This document shows positions 1-12,102 of a stretch of 64,000 nt of DNA, one piece after another. The notes under the pieces are model-generated. The model saw nothing but the letters and a program-made list of their open reading frames with translations, ran no database searches and had not been told where the DNA came from. The stretch spans positions 57,083,316 through 57,147,315 of the forward strand of contig CM069459.1 in NCBI GenBank assembly GCA_035610835.1, given 5' to 3'. Within the stretch, counting starts at the first letter, position 1; each line of letters starts with the position of its first letter. The DNA is from Ophiura sarsii (lineage: Eukaryota; Echinodermata; Ophiuroidea; Amphilepidida; Ophiuridae). The position numbers and the translations under genes were made by a program.

Positions 1-217
1 CGTCTCCTCATTTTCTCTGTCTGTCACTCTCTGACTGTACACATTCTTTTGATGTCCCATGTATGCTATAACAGCACACCACTATACTCGTCTCGCACAG
101 CACAAAACAGCGCCCTCTGTTGTCCATGGATCAGGAGGTAATCCACAGAGCATGACACACTCAAATATTTATGCTTTGGATATTTTGCGTATGGATCACC
201 CCATTGATGTGTATATA

Positions 218-1292
218 CAGGGTGTCCCAAAATGTTTGATACCATGTTAACGTTTAACATCTCTAGTGAAATAATTTGCAGTATAAAACTAAAAACTTAT
301 TTGGATAGGGAAGACTTGTAGAATTAATTTGATACCAAACTTATAAAAGGAAATCCTTGCCATGAAACTAGCGCTCATATACGTAGCATTATTATTATAC
401 AGACCACATCTGTAGTTTAAAGTGTTTAAAAGTGCCGCGTTAAGACAAAATCGGATTTAGAAAGAAGAAAAAAATCACCTGTATGGACGTCGCTATATTG
501 ATCGAAGCTATGACGAAACAGTTATGAGATTTCAACATCTCTGTTTCTTGTATTGATTTTTTATTTATTTATGCATTGAATTTCTGCGTGATAACGTGCA
601 GCGACCTGTTGCTGATGAGGCGGTTTTAGAAACGGTGACGTCACAGTATTGGGTATGACTATCCCATCAGCACTTTCGACACAGACAACCTGGCGCGAAT
701 TTCGAATAATCACAGGTTGGGGATGTGCAGTTTGAATTTGTTTTATACATTAAATAATTATTTTCCTACCATATAATGCTTGGTTTCATAAATAGCACGG
801 TATTCCTTTAATAACTGCTATCTGTGTTGCCCAAAGTACAGAAGAAGGTTTTCCAAACTGTAAAACTGCACTTTCATATAAACACATAGTATAATGAGCT
901 TCATGAATTAAAGGGATGAAGAGAGGTGGTGAAAAGAAAAGGGTTTCAACTGTAATTTCTTTAATTTTCAGATTGAAATAATCCTTTTTAAGAACATTAC
1001 TAATGTTGTGCACAAAATGTAGCAAGTGAAATCATTTTTGCAAAAAAATCCACATGGAACATGCAGCATGATGCACACCTTGCTTCCTGCAAGTTGAACC
1101 ATTGTATGGTATTGCGAGTTATGGACCAAATCGTTCAGCATGTGTTTTATATTAAGGAAAAGGGGTCAAGCTGGGTATCAAAATAATTCTACCAAGTTTT
1201 CTCTATCCAAAAATGTCTTCAGTTTGGTATTGCAAGGTATTTTAAGAGAGATACAAAGCTTTATAATAGTATCAAAACTTTAGGAACACCTG
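218..1292. mobile_element. Non-autonomous TA-flanked DNA transposon with long inverted ends
   Basis: The left end reads CAGGGTGTCCCAAAATG and the right end is its imperfect reverse complement (CATTTTGGGACACC-like, ending ...GGAACACCTG). Each end is bordered by TA, the target duplication of Tc1/mariner elements. Similarity between the two arms continues inward for about 150 bp, including the shared words TTTGGATAG and TTTGATACC. No open frame inside resembles a transposase, so this is a deleted, MITE-like derivative. The same CAGGGTG-type terminus recurs at 19502. Confidence 0.7.
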
Positions 1293-3475
1293 TACTTCAT
1301 TAATTCATATGCTAACAAACTTAGATAGCATTTTTGTATTTGATATATGTAGTGAAATCTTTACTAATTTGGCTTGCTGTGTTATTATAGAAATTATATG
1401 ACTTACTAAATCACCCCATTGAGTATATATGTCATATTTCATGCTCTAACAATGGGGCCAAGTCCCACTAGACAGGGGTTGACTGCATGCATATGCTTTC
1501 TCATTTGCTGACAGTGACTTGTAAGTTTGGACTCCCTAGGTGACTTTTCAAACTGTTCATTTCATCAGGATAGGTACAGTGTATAATATCGCTATGTAGA
1601 GTTGCCTACAGCTGAACTAGTTTAGTCTCTGGGATGTGGATTGGCGTATAATATCTTGTTTATTTCACCGATAACAATCTGGATCAATGGAAACCATTTT
1701 ATGCTAAAGATGATTCGCATCAGTCTGTGATTATGAGAACATGTCATAGAAGTCGGTGTAACAATTTGGTTTAAAACGGTGTTAACGTGTACTTCTAGCA
1801 AGAAAGTCACTGTTTGAATTGCCTCAAGGTGGCCTAGATTTACTTCATCAGAGAGTTTGCAAGGAGTAAGGCCAAGGAGAAATAGTACCTTGTTCTATGG
1901 GCCTGACTAACACTTATTTGTTAAATTTAAGTCTTTTTTGTTGAGCCCATTGAAAATACATAGAGACCTAAACTTGTGCAGGCTGTGGCACCCATTTGTT
2001 TGTCACAAGAGTAAAAGTATCCCAATTTTGCTGCCTACAATCCTGGAAAAAGTCTTGGAACGCTTTTCTGTGATTAACGGTAAACGGTCACCCCCACTCC
2101 CCTGTGCAATGTTGAGGGATGCCAATGGCTTCATCAGCTTGCTAGAATGTCTCAACATTAATTGATGGGGGGGGGGGGGGAGGGAAGGAAAAATCTCATT
2201 TGAAGGTGTTCAGATAAGCACAGAAGACAATACGCATTAATTAATCAATAGCTTGGAAATATATATACATGCATTATCCAAGAAGTGCACTCAGCATTCC
2301 AAGGACTTATTTTCAAGATTGTAGGCCATGGGCTACATAGTGACAGGGTTGTTCTTTGTCTCTAATCTAAGATGCCCCAGATATGCTCCAATATATGCTC
2401 TGTCTTGAGGAATTGAGTGGATAGAACAGAATCAGCATAGCTTTCTTAATCCTTATGCTTACAATATGGCCAGGTACTTGAATTTGGTTTGGACAGATGT
2501 GAGGCTGGGACCTTCGAACCCATACCCACTTTTATGGGTCTTTTCACCATTTACTGGTACCTATGTCAAGGGATTTTCATGTAAAAAGCAACCCGTTAGG
2601 GCTTGAAGGACATTTATTGTTATTAAATAGTGAAGAAACAAACCAGTTAACAAACAATATCCGTATCCTAACCATAGTGTGAAAGGCATTTTGCTTGTCA
2701 TTTATTACTCTATGAAAAAGGGTTTGCATTACATCATCAATTAATTAACAGCATGCCAATATGGTAGATCACATTACATTAGATTCCACGCCACTATGGA
2801 TTTTTCAATTTTGTTGTTGCTTATGATCATGCTTATGCCACAGGCTTCTAAAACAGAAAGAAAATCCGATTGTCATCAGAATTTGGTGAATTCTTTTTTT
2901 GAACCCCCCCCCCCAAAAAAAAAACCACCCCCTTTTTGTTTCTTCTAACGCGCATCAACTAACTAACGTGCGCTGGAGCTTTGAGACAAATGATTTTTTT
3001 TTAATATAGCCTTATATATATGAGACATATCTCAGTTGGTCCATGCAGCCCTGCACTTGGGTCCTGATGAGATCAGACTTGAGCAAAATGCCTGGACCGG
3101 GCTAACAATCAGTCCATGTTATCTTGCTGGCTATATGAAATGAAAGAAAGAACAATTTTGAAGTTGCCTTTATCTGTTTCATTAAATAACAGGTTTAAAC
3201 CCAAGGGGAACCCAACCAACTTATATTTGTTTCAAACTTGAGATCAATTTTTAAAATAATTTTTGTGATTTTTTTTTTTTAATTTTTAAAATTTTGAATT
3301 TTTTGGAATATTTAGGTATATTTTTAAACATTTTAATTCACCAAAATGTTGACCCCTGCCTGACTGACTGAACCTACCTGAGAGGTCCGAAAATCTTTAG
3401 AACAGTGTTTTTGTCGCTTTTATTTATTTGTTTGCTCTTGCTTTGCTAATGCTTTATTTGTATTGTACCCTTCAG
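1293..3475. other. Non-coding stretch upstream of the first recognised neurabin-like exon
   Basis: I see no supported exon here. It holds a G-run near 2166-2180, a C-run followed by an A-run near 2907-2925 and AT-rich sequence. A 75-codon open frame at 1938-2165 has no recognisable family and no good splice sites. The stretch is probably intron of the downstream gene. Confidence 0.5.
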
Positions 3476-3753
3476 GGATGTTCATTCCGAGGGAGTGTCA
3501 ACATCAGACGTTCCAACATCACCACGGTTACGTCCGGGCCTTCCTCCTGCTATGCCTATCCTTCGTCTCCAACAACCAGCAAAGGCTGAGGGCGGTATAA
3601 TGCTCCTATCATCTAGACCCTTGGATACGGATCGACAGAGAATATCTCAAGCAACGAGTCCGCCGCCAGGGATGCCGGGGTCGAGGAATTCTGATCTTCA
3701 GGATGATGATTCGTCGAGGAGGTCGTCAAGGTCAACGCCATCATCAGAAGGAG
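3476..3753 (+). CDS. PPP1R9A-like: Neurabin-like gene, internal exon (proline/serine-rich linker)
   Basis: This exon follows an acceptor ending CCCTTCAG and ends at the donor GGAG|GTAAGG. It enters with one nucleotide of a split codon and leaves with one, which matches the next exon exactly. It encodes about 92 residues of low-complexity linker rich in Pro, Ser and Arg, including SPRLRPGLPPAMPILR and a Ser/Arg-rich end, with no folded domain. The family is identified only through the downstream SAM exon. In neurabins such a linker lies between the PDZ/coiled-coil part and the C-terminal SAM domain. Exons for the actin-binding, PP1-binding and PDZ parts would lie upstream of this window. Confidence 0.7.
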
Positions 3754-4114
3754 GTAAGGCCTAAGGCAAGGCTGACATTTTTGTGGTGGTTATATTTTAG
3801 CGCTTTTCAAGCAAAATATTTTTACGCAAAAATTACAGCACACATAAATATAGTTTTCAACATTCATGTAGTGCATCCAGAAGGTCGCCCGCGAAAAAAA
3901 CAATTCTCTAAATGTCTATGATATCAAAATGCGCGAAAATATCTTTACACAAAAAATATTGGCTTTTACAGTAAATGGTTTGTATCATGTTAGGCAAAAT
4001 GTGTGCCAGTGTCATTGGTCAAATGCTAGGATCCGGATTTTTTAGTGAGCCACAGTTAGGCACAAAAACATAAACCATTTTTTGTGTGGGGGAGGGGGAC
4101 AGGACATTAAAAAC
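3754..4114. other. Intron sequence, nothing recognised
   Basis: Start of the 2.9-kb intron between the first two recognised neurabin-like exons. It is AT-rich and has no coding or repeat feature that I can support. Confidence 0.4.
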
Positions 4115-4500
4115 TATTAAAGGTATATTATGTGATCTTTTCCAGGGGACCCCTCAATCCCCGAAAACAAATTAGAAGCAGATTTTCTTGCAGATTTACA
4201 TTTCTGATCATAAATCATACATACATTCCAAGTTACAGGGCGATACGATTCTTAATTACTTCAAAATCATGATTTTAGAGTGAAAATAAACCGTCAGGTT
4301 AACGGACAGTTTAATTTATTTTTACTCTAAATTCACTCTAAAACCATGATTTTAAGGTTATTAGGAATCATATCGCTCTATAACTTGGAATATATTCATG
4401 ATTTATGATCAGAAATGTAAATCTGCAAGAAAATCTGCTTTCAATTTGTTTTCGAGGATTGAGGGTGTCCCCTGAAAAAAATTACATAATATTTTAATTG
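4115..4500. mobile_element. Foldback/MITE in intron
   Basis: The two halves are reverse complements with modest divergence. For example, CTGATCATAAATCAT in the left arm pairs with ATGATTTATGATCAG in the right, and TTCCAGGGGAC pairs with GTCCCCTGAA. The arms are about 150 bp with a short AT-rich centre near 4300. There is no transposase. The family is not assigned. Confidence 0.6.
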
Positions 4501-4817
4501 GGGGAGGGGGGCACGTGAACAATTGGCACTTAGATGAAGAGGCTTTGCTTTCTGAAAAAAGAAGAAGAAAAAATGATGAAATGTCTCAAAAATGTCAAAT
4601 ATATTTCTTTAAAATGTGTGAAATTTCTAAAAAAAATTGCTTATATTTTCAGAATTGACTGATTTTCAAAAATTGACTGATATTATTCTAAGGCCAAAAA
4701 AGTTTAAACAGGAGATACTACACAAAAACAGGTTTAAAATATTTTTTGATTATTTATTTATTTATTTATTTTAATTTTTTTTTAAACAAGCAGATACTAC
4801 TCAAAAACACGTTTTCT

Positions 4818-6530
4818 ATCTATCTATCTATCTATCTAGCCTATTTCACTCCACTGCAGAAGGAAGGCCTCTTCATCAATTTTCCATTTCACTCTGTCCT
4901 GAGCTGTCCTCTTCCAAGTAACGTTGCCATACTCTATGATGTCGTCTATCCACCGTCTGTTTGGCCTGCCTCTTCCTCTGGGGATCCAGTCTGTTAATTT
5001 ATGAGTCCATCTGTTGTCTTTCCTCCTGGCTAGATGGCCAGCCCATCTCCATTTTTTTGATTTTATTTCCAGTATGATGTCCCTCACTTTTGTTTTCTTC
5101 CTTAAATCTGTGTTGGTCACCCTGTCCCTTCTTGTAACGCCAATCAATATCCTTTCCATTGCCCTCTCAGTGACTTTTAGCTTCTTCTCCAATCTCTTAG
5201 TTGTTGTCCATGTTTCTGAGCCATACGATAGCACTGGGATGATACACTGGTTGAAAATTGGTCGCTTTAGTGACAAAGGTAGCTCTTCATCACGAAAGAT
5301 AAAGCTGAGCTTACCAAACTTCACCCATGCTAGCTGTATCCTTCTGTTCACTTCCCCTGCTGTTTCATTTTCCAGAGAAATCTTCTTGCCCAGGTATATA
5401 TAACTGTCCACTCTTTCTATGGTTTTTCCTTGAACTGTTATAGCATAATCTTTCAGCTTGTTGCACATCATCACTTTTGTCTTCTTGATGTTCATGTTAA
5501 GTCCAGCCTTGTTGCTCTCTTCACTCAGTTCTCGGATCATCTTCTGCAATTTCTGGGGCTCATGGCTGAGAAGTAGGATGTCATCTGCAAATCTGAGATG
5601 GGTAAGGTGTTCACCATCGACTATAACTCCCATACCTTGCCAATCCAGGTTTCTGAAAACATCCTCCATGGCTGCAGTGAATAGCTTTGGGGAGATCGGA
5701 TCACCTTGTCTCACACCTTTCAGAATTTTGAAGGCTTCGGTTGTGGTGCTCTCCAGGTGGATTCTAGCACTTGGATCCTTATAGATTGCCTTGATTAGGC
5801 GGATGTACTTTTTATCACTGACCTGCTTTTCCAGCGCATTTAATAGAGACTGTCAAATGCCTTCTCATAGTCTACAAAACCGAGACATAAATTGAAGCGA
5901 TATTCTTTCGACTTCTCTATAACCTGGCTCAATGTTTGAAGATGGTCTGATGTCCTGAATCCTGCTCTAAAACCTGCTTGTTCTCTGGGCTGGTTTTCAT
6001 CAAGCTGTTTCTCAACTCTGGCAAGAATAATTCTTGTAAAGACTTTGTACATGTGAGGCAGCAGGCTGATAGGTCTATAGTTTTTTATGTCCTTCATATC
6101 CCCTTTCTTGAACAATATAACAACCTTTGATTCGTTCCACTGGGTAGGCACTTTCTCAAGTTGCATGATCTTGTTGAACAGTTTGGTTAGGATTGTTACA
6201 GTTTCTTCTCCTCCTAACTTGAGAATGTCTGATGTTAATTGATCCTCACCAGGAGCCTTCCTTTCTTCATCTTGTTTACTGCACTCTCCACTTCTTCTTG
6301 AGATAGGTGGAACATTCTCTGCTTTTCTACTCCAGTGTTCGTTCTGTCTCCAGTCTGGTTGTCTGTGTTGTATAGTTCTCTGTAGAATTCTTCAATGGTC
6401 TTTGTTATTTTTACTTTGTCTGTAACCTCTGATCCATCCTTTGTTTTAATTGCTGCTAGCAGCTTCCTCCCTTCTACACGTTTTCATCTTTCTTTATTGT
6501 TATGTGCTTCTTTCATTTTTGTAAATATTT
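4818..6530 (-). mobile_element. RTE-type LINE reverse transcriptase, 5'-truncated and frameshifted
   Basis: Read on the minus strand this is the reverse transcriptase and C-terminal part of a non-LTR retrotransposon. Order: an upstream segment with EVESAVNKMKK (about 6480-6270), then WNESKVVILFKKGDMKDIKN and QAGFRAGF (fingers/palm), VDYEKAFDSL (motif A), GVRQGDPISPKLFTA, LRFADDILLLS (catalytic FADD), and a C-terminal WAGHLARRKDNRW ... RGRGRPNRRWIDDI region typical of RTE elements. Two frameshifts, near 6270 and 5845, break the protein. The endonuclease domain is missing. The 3' end runs into a short (AGAT)n tract at 4818-4839, a usual RTE tail. It lies antisense in an intron of the neurabin-like gene. 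Confidence 0.9.
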
Positions 6531-6686
6531 TTTTTAACAATTTTTTTTTACTTTGAATTTGTTGTTTTAAAATAGCGACCCTAGATTTCCGAAAATTTGG
6601 GTAGGTCGGAAAGGGCAAGTCAATTTTTTCTTTTGCCTAATCTTCTGTTAATACCTGATGTTATGTAATATTTTTTATTGTTACAG

Positions 6687-6796
6687 CTCCAGCTCCTATT
6701 CAGGTGTTATCTGGTGGTGACATGTATGACTCTATGCCTGGAGAAATGGGTGGAAAGAAGAAGAAACAAAAGTACAAGATAACCTCTTCTAAAGAT
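6687..6796 (+). CDS. PPP1R9A-like: Neurabin-like gene, internal exon (Lys-rich linker)
   Basis: The acceptor is TTGTTACAG and the donor is AAAGAT|GTAAGT. The first two bases complete the split codon left by exon 3476-3753 (giving Ala), and the exon ends in phase 0. It encodes 36 residues after the split codon, including PAPIQVLSGGDMYDSMPG and a basic patch GGKKKKQKYK just before the SAM exon. The exact phase match with both neighbours is the main evidence. No catalytic motif is expected or seen. Confidence 0.75.
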
Positions 6797-7872
6797 GTAA
6801 GTATCATCAACTTGCGTATTACAGACAGCAATGTATGGTGCTATTTTATAATTTGTACTCATGTATCACCACAAGTTGGAGGAAGACATAAGCATGTAAC
6901 CTAGTTAAGGTGGGTGTGGACTCTCAGGCACAGCCTCCGTAAAACTGCCCTAACTTCTTCATTACTCATTTAATAGTCCGGGTTAAAACTGAGGGAGGTG
7001 CCACCTGGAGAAGGAGAAATTCTCATGTGGTTTTCTAGACCAGTTTTTCATGGGAAACAAGAATATCTGAGGTAAACAGGCTGTATCCTGAGAACTTTTC
7101 TGTGAGGGCGCTTTTTTTCAAAATGGCCGCCAAAATCCCATATAAAGTGTGTATAATGTGTAACATAAGTATCTATGAGGCATGTTTGACCACTTTTTGC
7201 ATTAGTTTTGATTAGAGGTATTCACAAAGAATCTAGGTTGGTAATACAAAATCTATTAAGAGGTTCAAATGAGGGCGCTTTTCAAAATGGCGGCCAAAAT
7301 CCCATATAAAGTGTACATGTATATATGGGTTAAATAAGCATTTATGAGGCGCGTTTGACCAATTTTGCATTAGTTTTGATTAGAGTTATTCAAAAGAAGC
7401 TACGTTTGCAACACATAATCTATAAAGAGGTCCAAAATGAGGACGTTTTTCAAAATGGCCGCCAAATTCCTATGATTTCCATCTATGAAGGAGAATTTCG
7501 CAGTAATGGGAAACCTGATAGCTGGATCTGGTTTTGAAGATGTAGTATTTCAAGCAGATATGTGCTCTTCTGGTTGCTTTCATGGAATTTTAAGTGGTTC
7601 ACACTACAACCGCTGCTGGGCCATTCACAGTTTGTTTTACGAAGCTCTAGAGAGGTTGCTTCTGGGAGCATTTGTTGACCAAACGAATGCACTTATTACC
7701 GATGCAATTCGTAGCTTGATGAGTGTGAATGAGTGATCAAGAGTTTGCTTGCTCTACCTGATGAAGAGGAGGTCCAGCAATTTCTTGATGATTACGAGAA
7801 CTTCAAGTCCAATGTGCGTGAAGATTGAAGAACGGCACAGTTTTGGTTGCTGTATTATCTAGACCTGATGAC

Positions 7873-8005
7873 TGCAGGCGCGTACCGCGGCATGTGAGCC
7901 AGGGGGGGCAAAAGTATATGTCGTCGACGTCCCGACGCGTACATTTTCGTAAAAGGTTGCCCTCAAATTTTTCCCAGTCAGTCACTTCTTGAATTTCACG
8001 TAAGT

Positions 8006-8047
<42 letters not shown>

Positions 8048-8258
8048 GGGGGGGGGGGGGGGGGGGTAGGGTCAAAATATTTCGCACGGTCAAAAAAATT
8101 CGCAGCCCAAAAAGCACAACAATCAAGAAATATTGTTCTATCATCATGGTTTTCGGTCTAGGCACTATTTGTTTTCCTTATGCAAATTTTTAGCGTCCCG
8201 CTAGTGTGAATTTAGCGTCCCGGTATTTGGAGCCGGGGGGGGGGGCAACTTGCCCCCC

Positions 8259-8311
<53 letters not shown>

Positions 8312-8324
8312 CGGTACGCCACTG
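7873..8324. mobile_element. hAT-type MITE inside the 4.4-kb transposon
   Basis: The right end is GGTACGCCACTG; the left end GCAGGCGCGTACCG is its imperfect complement. The flanks are CTGATGAC (7865-7872) and CTGATGAG (8325-8332), an 8-bp target duplication with one mismatch, as expected for hAT. It interrupts the transposase relic. The interior has long G and C homopolymers (about 8007-8066 and 8262-8308) and GTCAAAAAAATTCGCA-type words shared with the copy at 33838. Proline/glycine frames across it are artefacts of the homopolymers. Confidence 0.75.
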
Positions 8325-10723
8325 CTGATGAGTTGTCAGCACATGGTTCACACTGCAGTTCAAGAGAACAACTATGATCTCAGGAGGTATGGATGGGAGT
8401 TCATGTTGCCATTCTACTTTGGTCTCAACAAGACTAATTATGCCTGGTATGGAAGCTACTATATAAAGTGCATGGAGAATACTGAGAACAGACCATCAAC
8501 AGAGATGCCAAAGTTGCACGTGGTATAAAATCATTCTCTACAGATGAAAAGTCAATCCTGAAATGGGCACTTAACCGTGCACCCCAAGCAGAAAATACAG
8601 CATCTTTGCAGGCCTTCTCCAATGCTGAGCCTCAGGAAGATATATACAATCAGGTACGACCATCACACACCCTCTCATCTTAAGTAAAGGTGCAGAAACT
8701 AGTCTATGTGATGACCACAGAGTACATCAACCCATTTGATCAGAGATAATATAAAGATCAAATATACATCCCGAACTCTGGAACACCGGTCAACAAGGAC
8801 ATTGCGGATGGAATATTTAAAGTTCTTCCAAATGGCAAGTCAGCACACGAAACTTTGAAGACAGGCTCGAGTCAGCAGAAGTGAAGTTTCATGACCCTAT
8901 GAAGCGCAACAAGCTCAATCTATTTTCAAATAGTGGTAAAAAGCTCAACTGAAGGCACATGGAAAAGCAATTGAAGCTAATCGAAATGTATTGTAAAGCT
9001 TCTTGCCACTTCAACTAAGCATGGCAGAATTGTTGACTTCAAGAAAGCACTGGAGTATCCACTATCCCCTGTCCTACTAAGTCTGGGGAATGCTGATGGG
9101 ATAAGACAAACGACTTAGAAAGTGTCCTTCCTGATGGATATTCTTGTTGAGAACAATTCAAGAGATACAATGGATCCTGAGAGTATTCTGCCAGCAAAAC
9201 AACATACTATTGCTTATGTTACCTGATGGCCCTCATCAGAACTTTCACATCATATCCTGATACATGAAGGTCTCGCCAGCAAATTTTTTGCCAGCATCCT
9301 CTGAGAGAAAGGCACCCAAAGTTATTATAAGCTCAATACAATCCAAGTTGCCACGTGACTTCAACAAATTCCTGGCTAACGGCGAGAACAAGACCAGACT
9401 GATTGAGCTAGTTCGCAGTGTGTTGATAGAAAAGAAAGAAAGCATACTAGCTGATCTGAAGTGTGACGGTGTCTACTTTTCATCGTATAGAGAATGCTTC
9501 CTTGTCACAAAAGATGATGTTGTTTTGGTTCCAGATCTTAACAGTAGTCAGGAAGAAGCAGACACGAAGGTAGTCTTGCATGCAGACCACGCCTTGAGCA
9601 GTAACGATGAAGGCATAGCAATCATCCGTTAACATTCTAGTGACAGACATCGCTGTTATTGCAATGTCACATTTCAATGAGAATGGAGACAGAGTGATAC
9701 TTGACATAAACACTGGTAAATACCGAAAGGCATTCAAGTTGAGTGACATCGACCTAACAGCAACACAGAAGTTATGTCTTGTTGGATTCCACGCCTTTAC
9801 ACGTAACGAATACAACTCGGCCTTTTTTCGCAAGGGCAAACGTATGTGCTGGAAGCTGTTAGAGACAAAGCCAAGTTTGTGGACACTTTCTGTCATCTTG
9901 GTGAATCAGACATTCTTTCAGCGCATTTGTCTGAGGAGCTTGAAGAATATGTATCACTGTTGTACAGGGTGAAGACCAAAAACCTTAATGAATCAAGGTA
10001 TGCGATCTTCGACTTCAAGTTAACGAAGGAGCAAAAAGCAACAGATATAGCATTATTACCACCATGTCATCAAACACTGCAGCTTCATAAACTTTCATAG
10101 CTAGAGAATGGCGTTCAGCAGGCATCAACAATTATGAAGGCACAGATGCTTGTGAAAATAGTTGGAATGAAGAAATGGAGCCTAAAAGTGGATAGAGACA
10201 ATGATGCCTGGAGATGTGCAGGAACTGTTTATTGACAATGAGTGCAAGGACTTTTCAGAATGCAGTGAGCTGAGCGACTCTGAAGATTAACTATAACATC
10301 TATGCAGCATTATAAGTGATCAGTCATACCAGAAAACATTACAAGGAAAATTCAGTCAACTCTTTTTACACTTTTAGCATCTAAAAAACTGTTCTTCAAT
10401 GTACATTTTTAATTAGATTTTGGTGGCCAATTGAAAAGCGCCCTCATTTTGAACCTTTTAATAGAGTCTGTATAACCAAAGAATTCGTTGTGAATAGCTC
10501 TAATCAATTCAAATGCAAAAAGAGGTCAAACATGCCTCAGGGATGCTTATTTAACCCATATACACACTTTATGTGGGATTCTGGTGGCCATTTTGAAAAG
10601 CGCCCTCATTTTGAACCTCTTAATAGATTTTGTATTACCAACCTAGATTCTTTGTGAATACCTCTAATCAAGACGAATACAAAAAGTGGTCAAACATGCC
10701 TCATGAATGCTTAATTAACCCAT

Positions 10724-11074
10724 CATCATCATCAGTTACGCATTACGTCTTTGTTGACATGGCGCCCTCACTTATCAGTTAGTAAATGCCAGGTATATCT
10801 GTCACTGGCCAGTTCTGCTAGATTTTCTGCGTTTGTATAGTCAATATTTAGTTCTTGCAATTGTTTTTGGATCATTCTTATCCACGTCTGTTTTGGTCTA
10901 CCTTGTGGTCTTTTAACACTTCTTCCTATTTCTGCTAGGGACATCTTTGCTGGGGTTTTCTCTGGGAGTCTTAGGAGATGACCAAACCAGGTCATACGCC
11001 TAGTTCTTATTAAGTTGCTCCATCTGGTTTGACTCGTTCGTTGATATAACTCCTCATTAGCTACTTTGTCTACA
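10724..11074 (-). mobile_element. LINE 3'-end fragment inserted in the right arm of the 4.4-kb transposon
   Basis: On the minus strand it encodes RMTWFGHLLRLPEKTPAKMS, then RPQGRPKQTW and ASDRYTWHLLTDK followed by a stop, the C-terminal zinc-knuckle-like tail of a non-LTR retrotransposon polyprotein. A (GAT)n tract follows at the 3' end (10724-10736 on the plus strand). It splits an arm repeat that is intact at about 11225-11250 (ACCCAT|ACACAC), which fixes the borders to within a few bases. Only about 350 bp remain. Confidence 0.8.
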
Positions 11075-11417
11075 CACTTTATATGGACTTTTGGCGGCCA
11101 TTTTGAAAAGCGCCCTCATTTTAGACCTCTTTATAGATTATGTAATACATAAGTAGCTTCTTTATGAATAACTCTAATCAATACTAATGCAAAAAGTGGT
11201 CAAACATGCCTCATAGATACTTATTTAACCCATATACACACTTTATATGGGATTTTGGCGGCCATTTTGAAAAAAGCGCCCCCACAGAAAAGTTCTCAGG
11301 ATACAGCCTGTTTACCTCAGATATTCTTGTTCCCCATGAAAAACTGGTCTAGAAAAACCACATGAGAACTTCTCCTTCTCCAGGTGGCACCTCCCTCAAT
11401 TTTAACCCGGACTATAA

Positions 11418-11928
11418 TCTATATAAAAGTATACATTTTCTTGAAGGAACCATGAACATGAAATTAACCATTTTGGAAAAAATTATAAAAAACATGTTTT
11501 TTGACCCATTTTAGGTTCGTGCAAGATAACTCAAAATATATTTTGTCAAATTTTGTCATACTAGTTTTATTATAATCCTAATAAAATTCCCTAGGAGGTA
11601 TATTTTTTTATTATTATTATCTTTATTTTTTGAATTATAGACCAAAAAATGTGATTTTCACGATTTTGGAGGTAAAAAATCACGGATTTGGGCACTTTTT
11701 GGTCTACAAATTGTGTTGAAATATTAAAAAAATCTTTAAAAAAAATAAAATCTTAAAACAAATAATCTTAATACATTTAAAAAAAAATCTCAATAAAAAA
11801 AACCCGTCCCACATTTCTCGTAATTTTGACCCGGCCAGATGAGGTGCAACACAACTCTTTTTTGTTTGTTGGTCTTATGCTTCTCCCACTCAAATTGGTA
11901 ACACTAGCACATTAATTTTCATCCGTAG
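11418..11928. other. Intron sequence between transposon and SAM exon
   Basis: AT-rich sequence with several poly-A/T stretches. It ends in the acceptor ATCCGTAG of the SAM exon. No gene is seen. Confidence 0.4.
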
Positions 11929-12102
11929 GAGGAGCCGACTAGGAAACCTCATCAAATCGAAGATAAACCAATCACAGAGTGGAGCACTACGCAGGTCTCC
12001 CAGTGGCTTCTGGGTAATGCATTGGAGCAATACATCAACGATTTCACAGCCAATAATATCACAGGGACAGTCTTGTTGCAAATGGATGGGAACCAGCTTA
12101 AG
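11929..12102 (+). CDS. PPP1R9A-like: Neurabin-like gene, exon encoding most of the SAM domain
   Basis: This 174-nt exon encodes 58 residues and is phase 0 at both ends (acceptor CCGTAG, donor CTTAAG|GTAAAC). It carries the first helices of a SAM domain: ITEWSTTQVSQWLLGNAL, LEQYINDFTANNITG and LLQMDGNQLK. The W...V..WL...LEQY...F....I.G..LL.L/M....L pattern is classic SAM and most like the neurabin-1/SAMD14 subgroup (known family knowledge). SAM domains mediate protein-protein assembly; in neurabin the protein scaffolds PP1 and actin at the cell cortex. The 3' part of this exon and its donor are repeated three more times in the following intron. Confidence 0.9.

Larger units (their letters stand above)
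6974..11414 (+). mobile_element. 4.4-kb DNA transposon relic (Academ-like, tentative) with long inverted arms
   Basis: The ends read TAGTCCGGGTTAAAA and its reverse complement, each flanked by TAA, a 3-bp target duplication. The arms extend several hundred bases. Each arm holds direct copies of a roughly 160-bp unit containing GAGGGCGCTTTTCAAAATGG (left near 7107, 7270, 7438; right, inverted, near 10430, 10590, 11100, 11265). Between them (7480-10300, plus strand) lie pieces of one protein broken by stops and shifts: a region near 7485, a middle part, then EEADTKVVLHADHA, TDIAVIAMSHFNENGD, GFHAFTRNEYNSAFFRKGK and TDIALLPPCHQTL. These motifs recur in large transposon proteins of marine invertebrates; the DTD and GKGK motifs resemble an XPG/FEN nuclease core. 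That plus a 3-bp duplication is why I suggest Academ; this is inference. It is not functional. Confidence 0.65.

Noticed and set aside
1938..2165. 75-codon open frame with ordinary-looking composition
   Set aside because: There are no supporting splice sites and no recognised family, and the start is not an ATG. It may be chance.
7803..8528. Proline-rich frames on both strands
   Set aside because: They cross G and C homopolymers of a hAT MITE; not coding.
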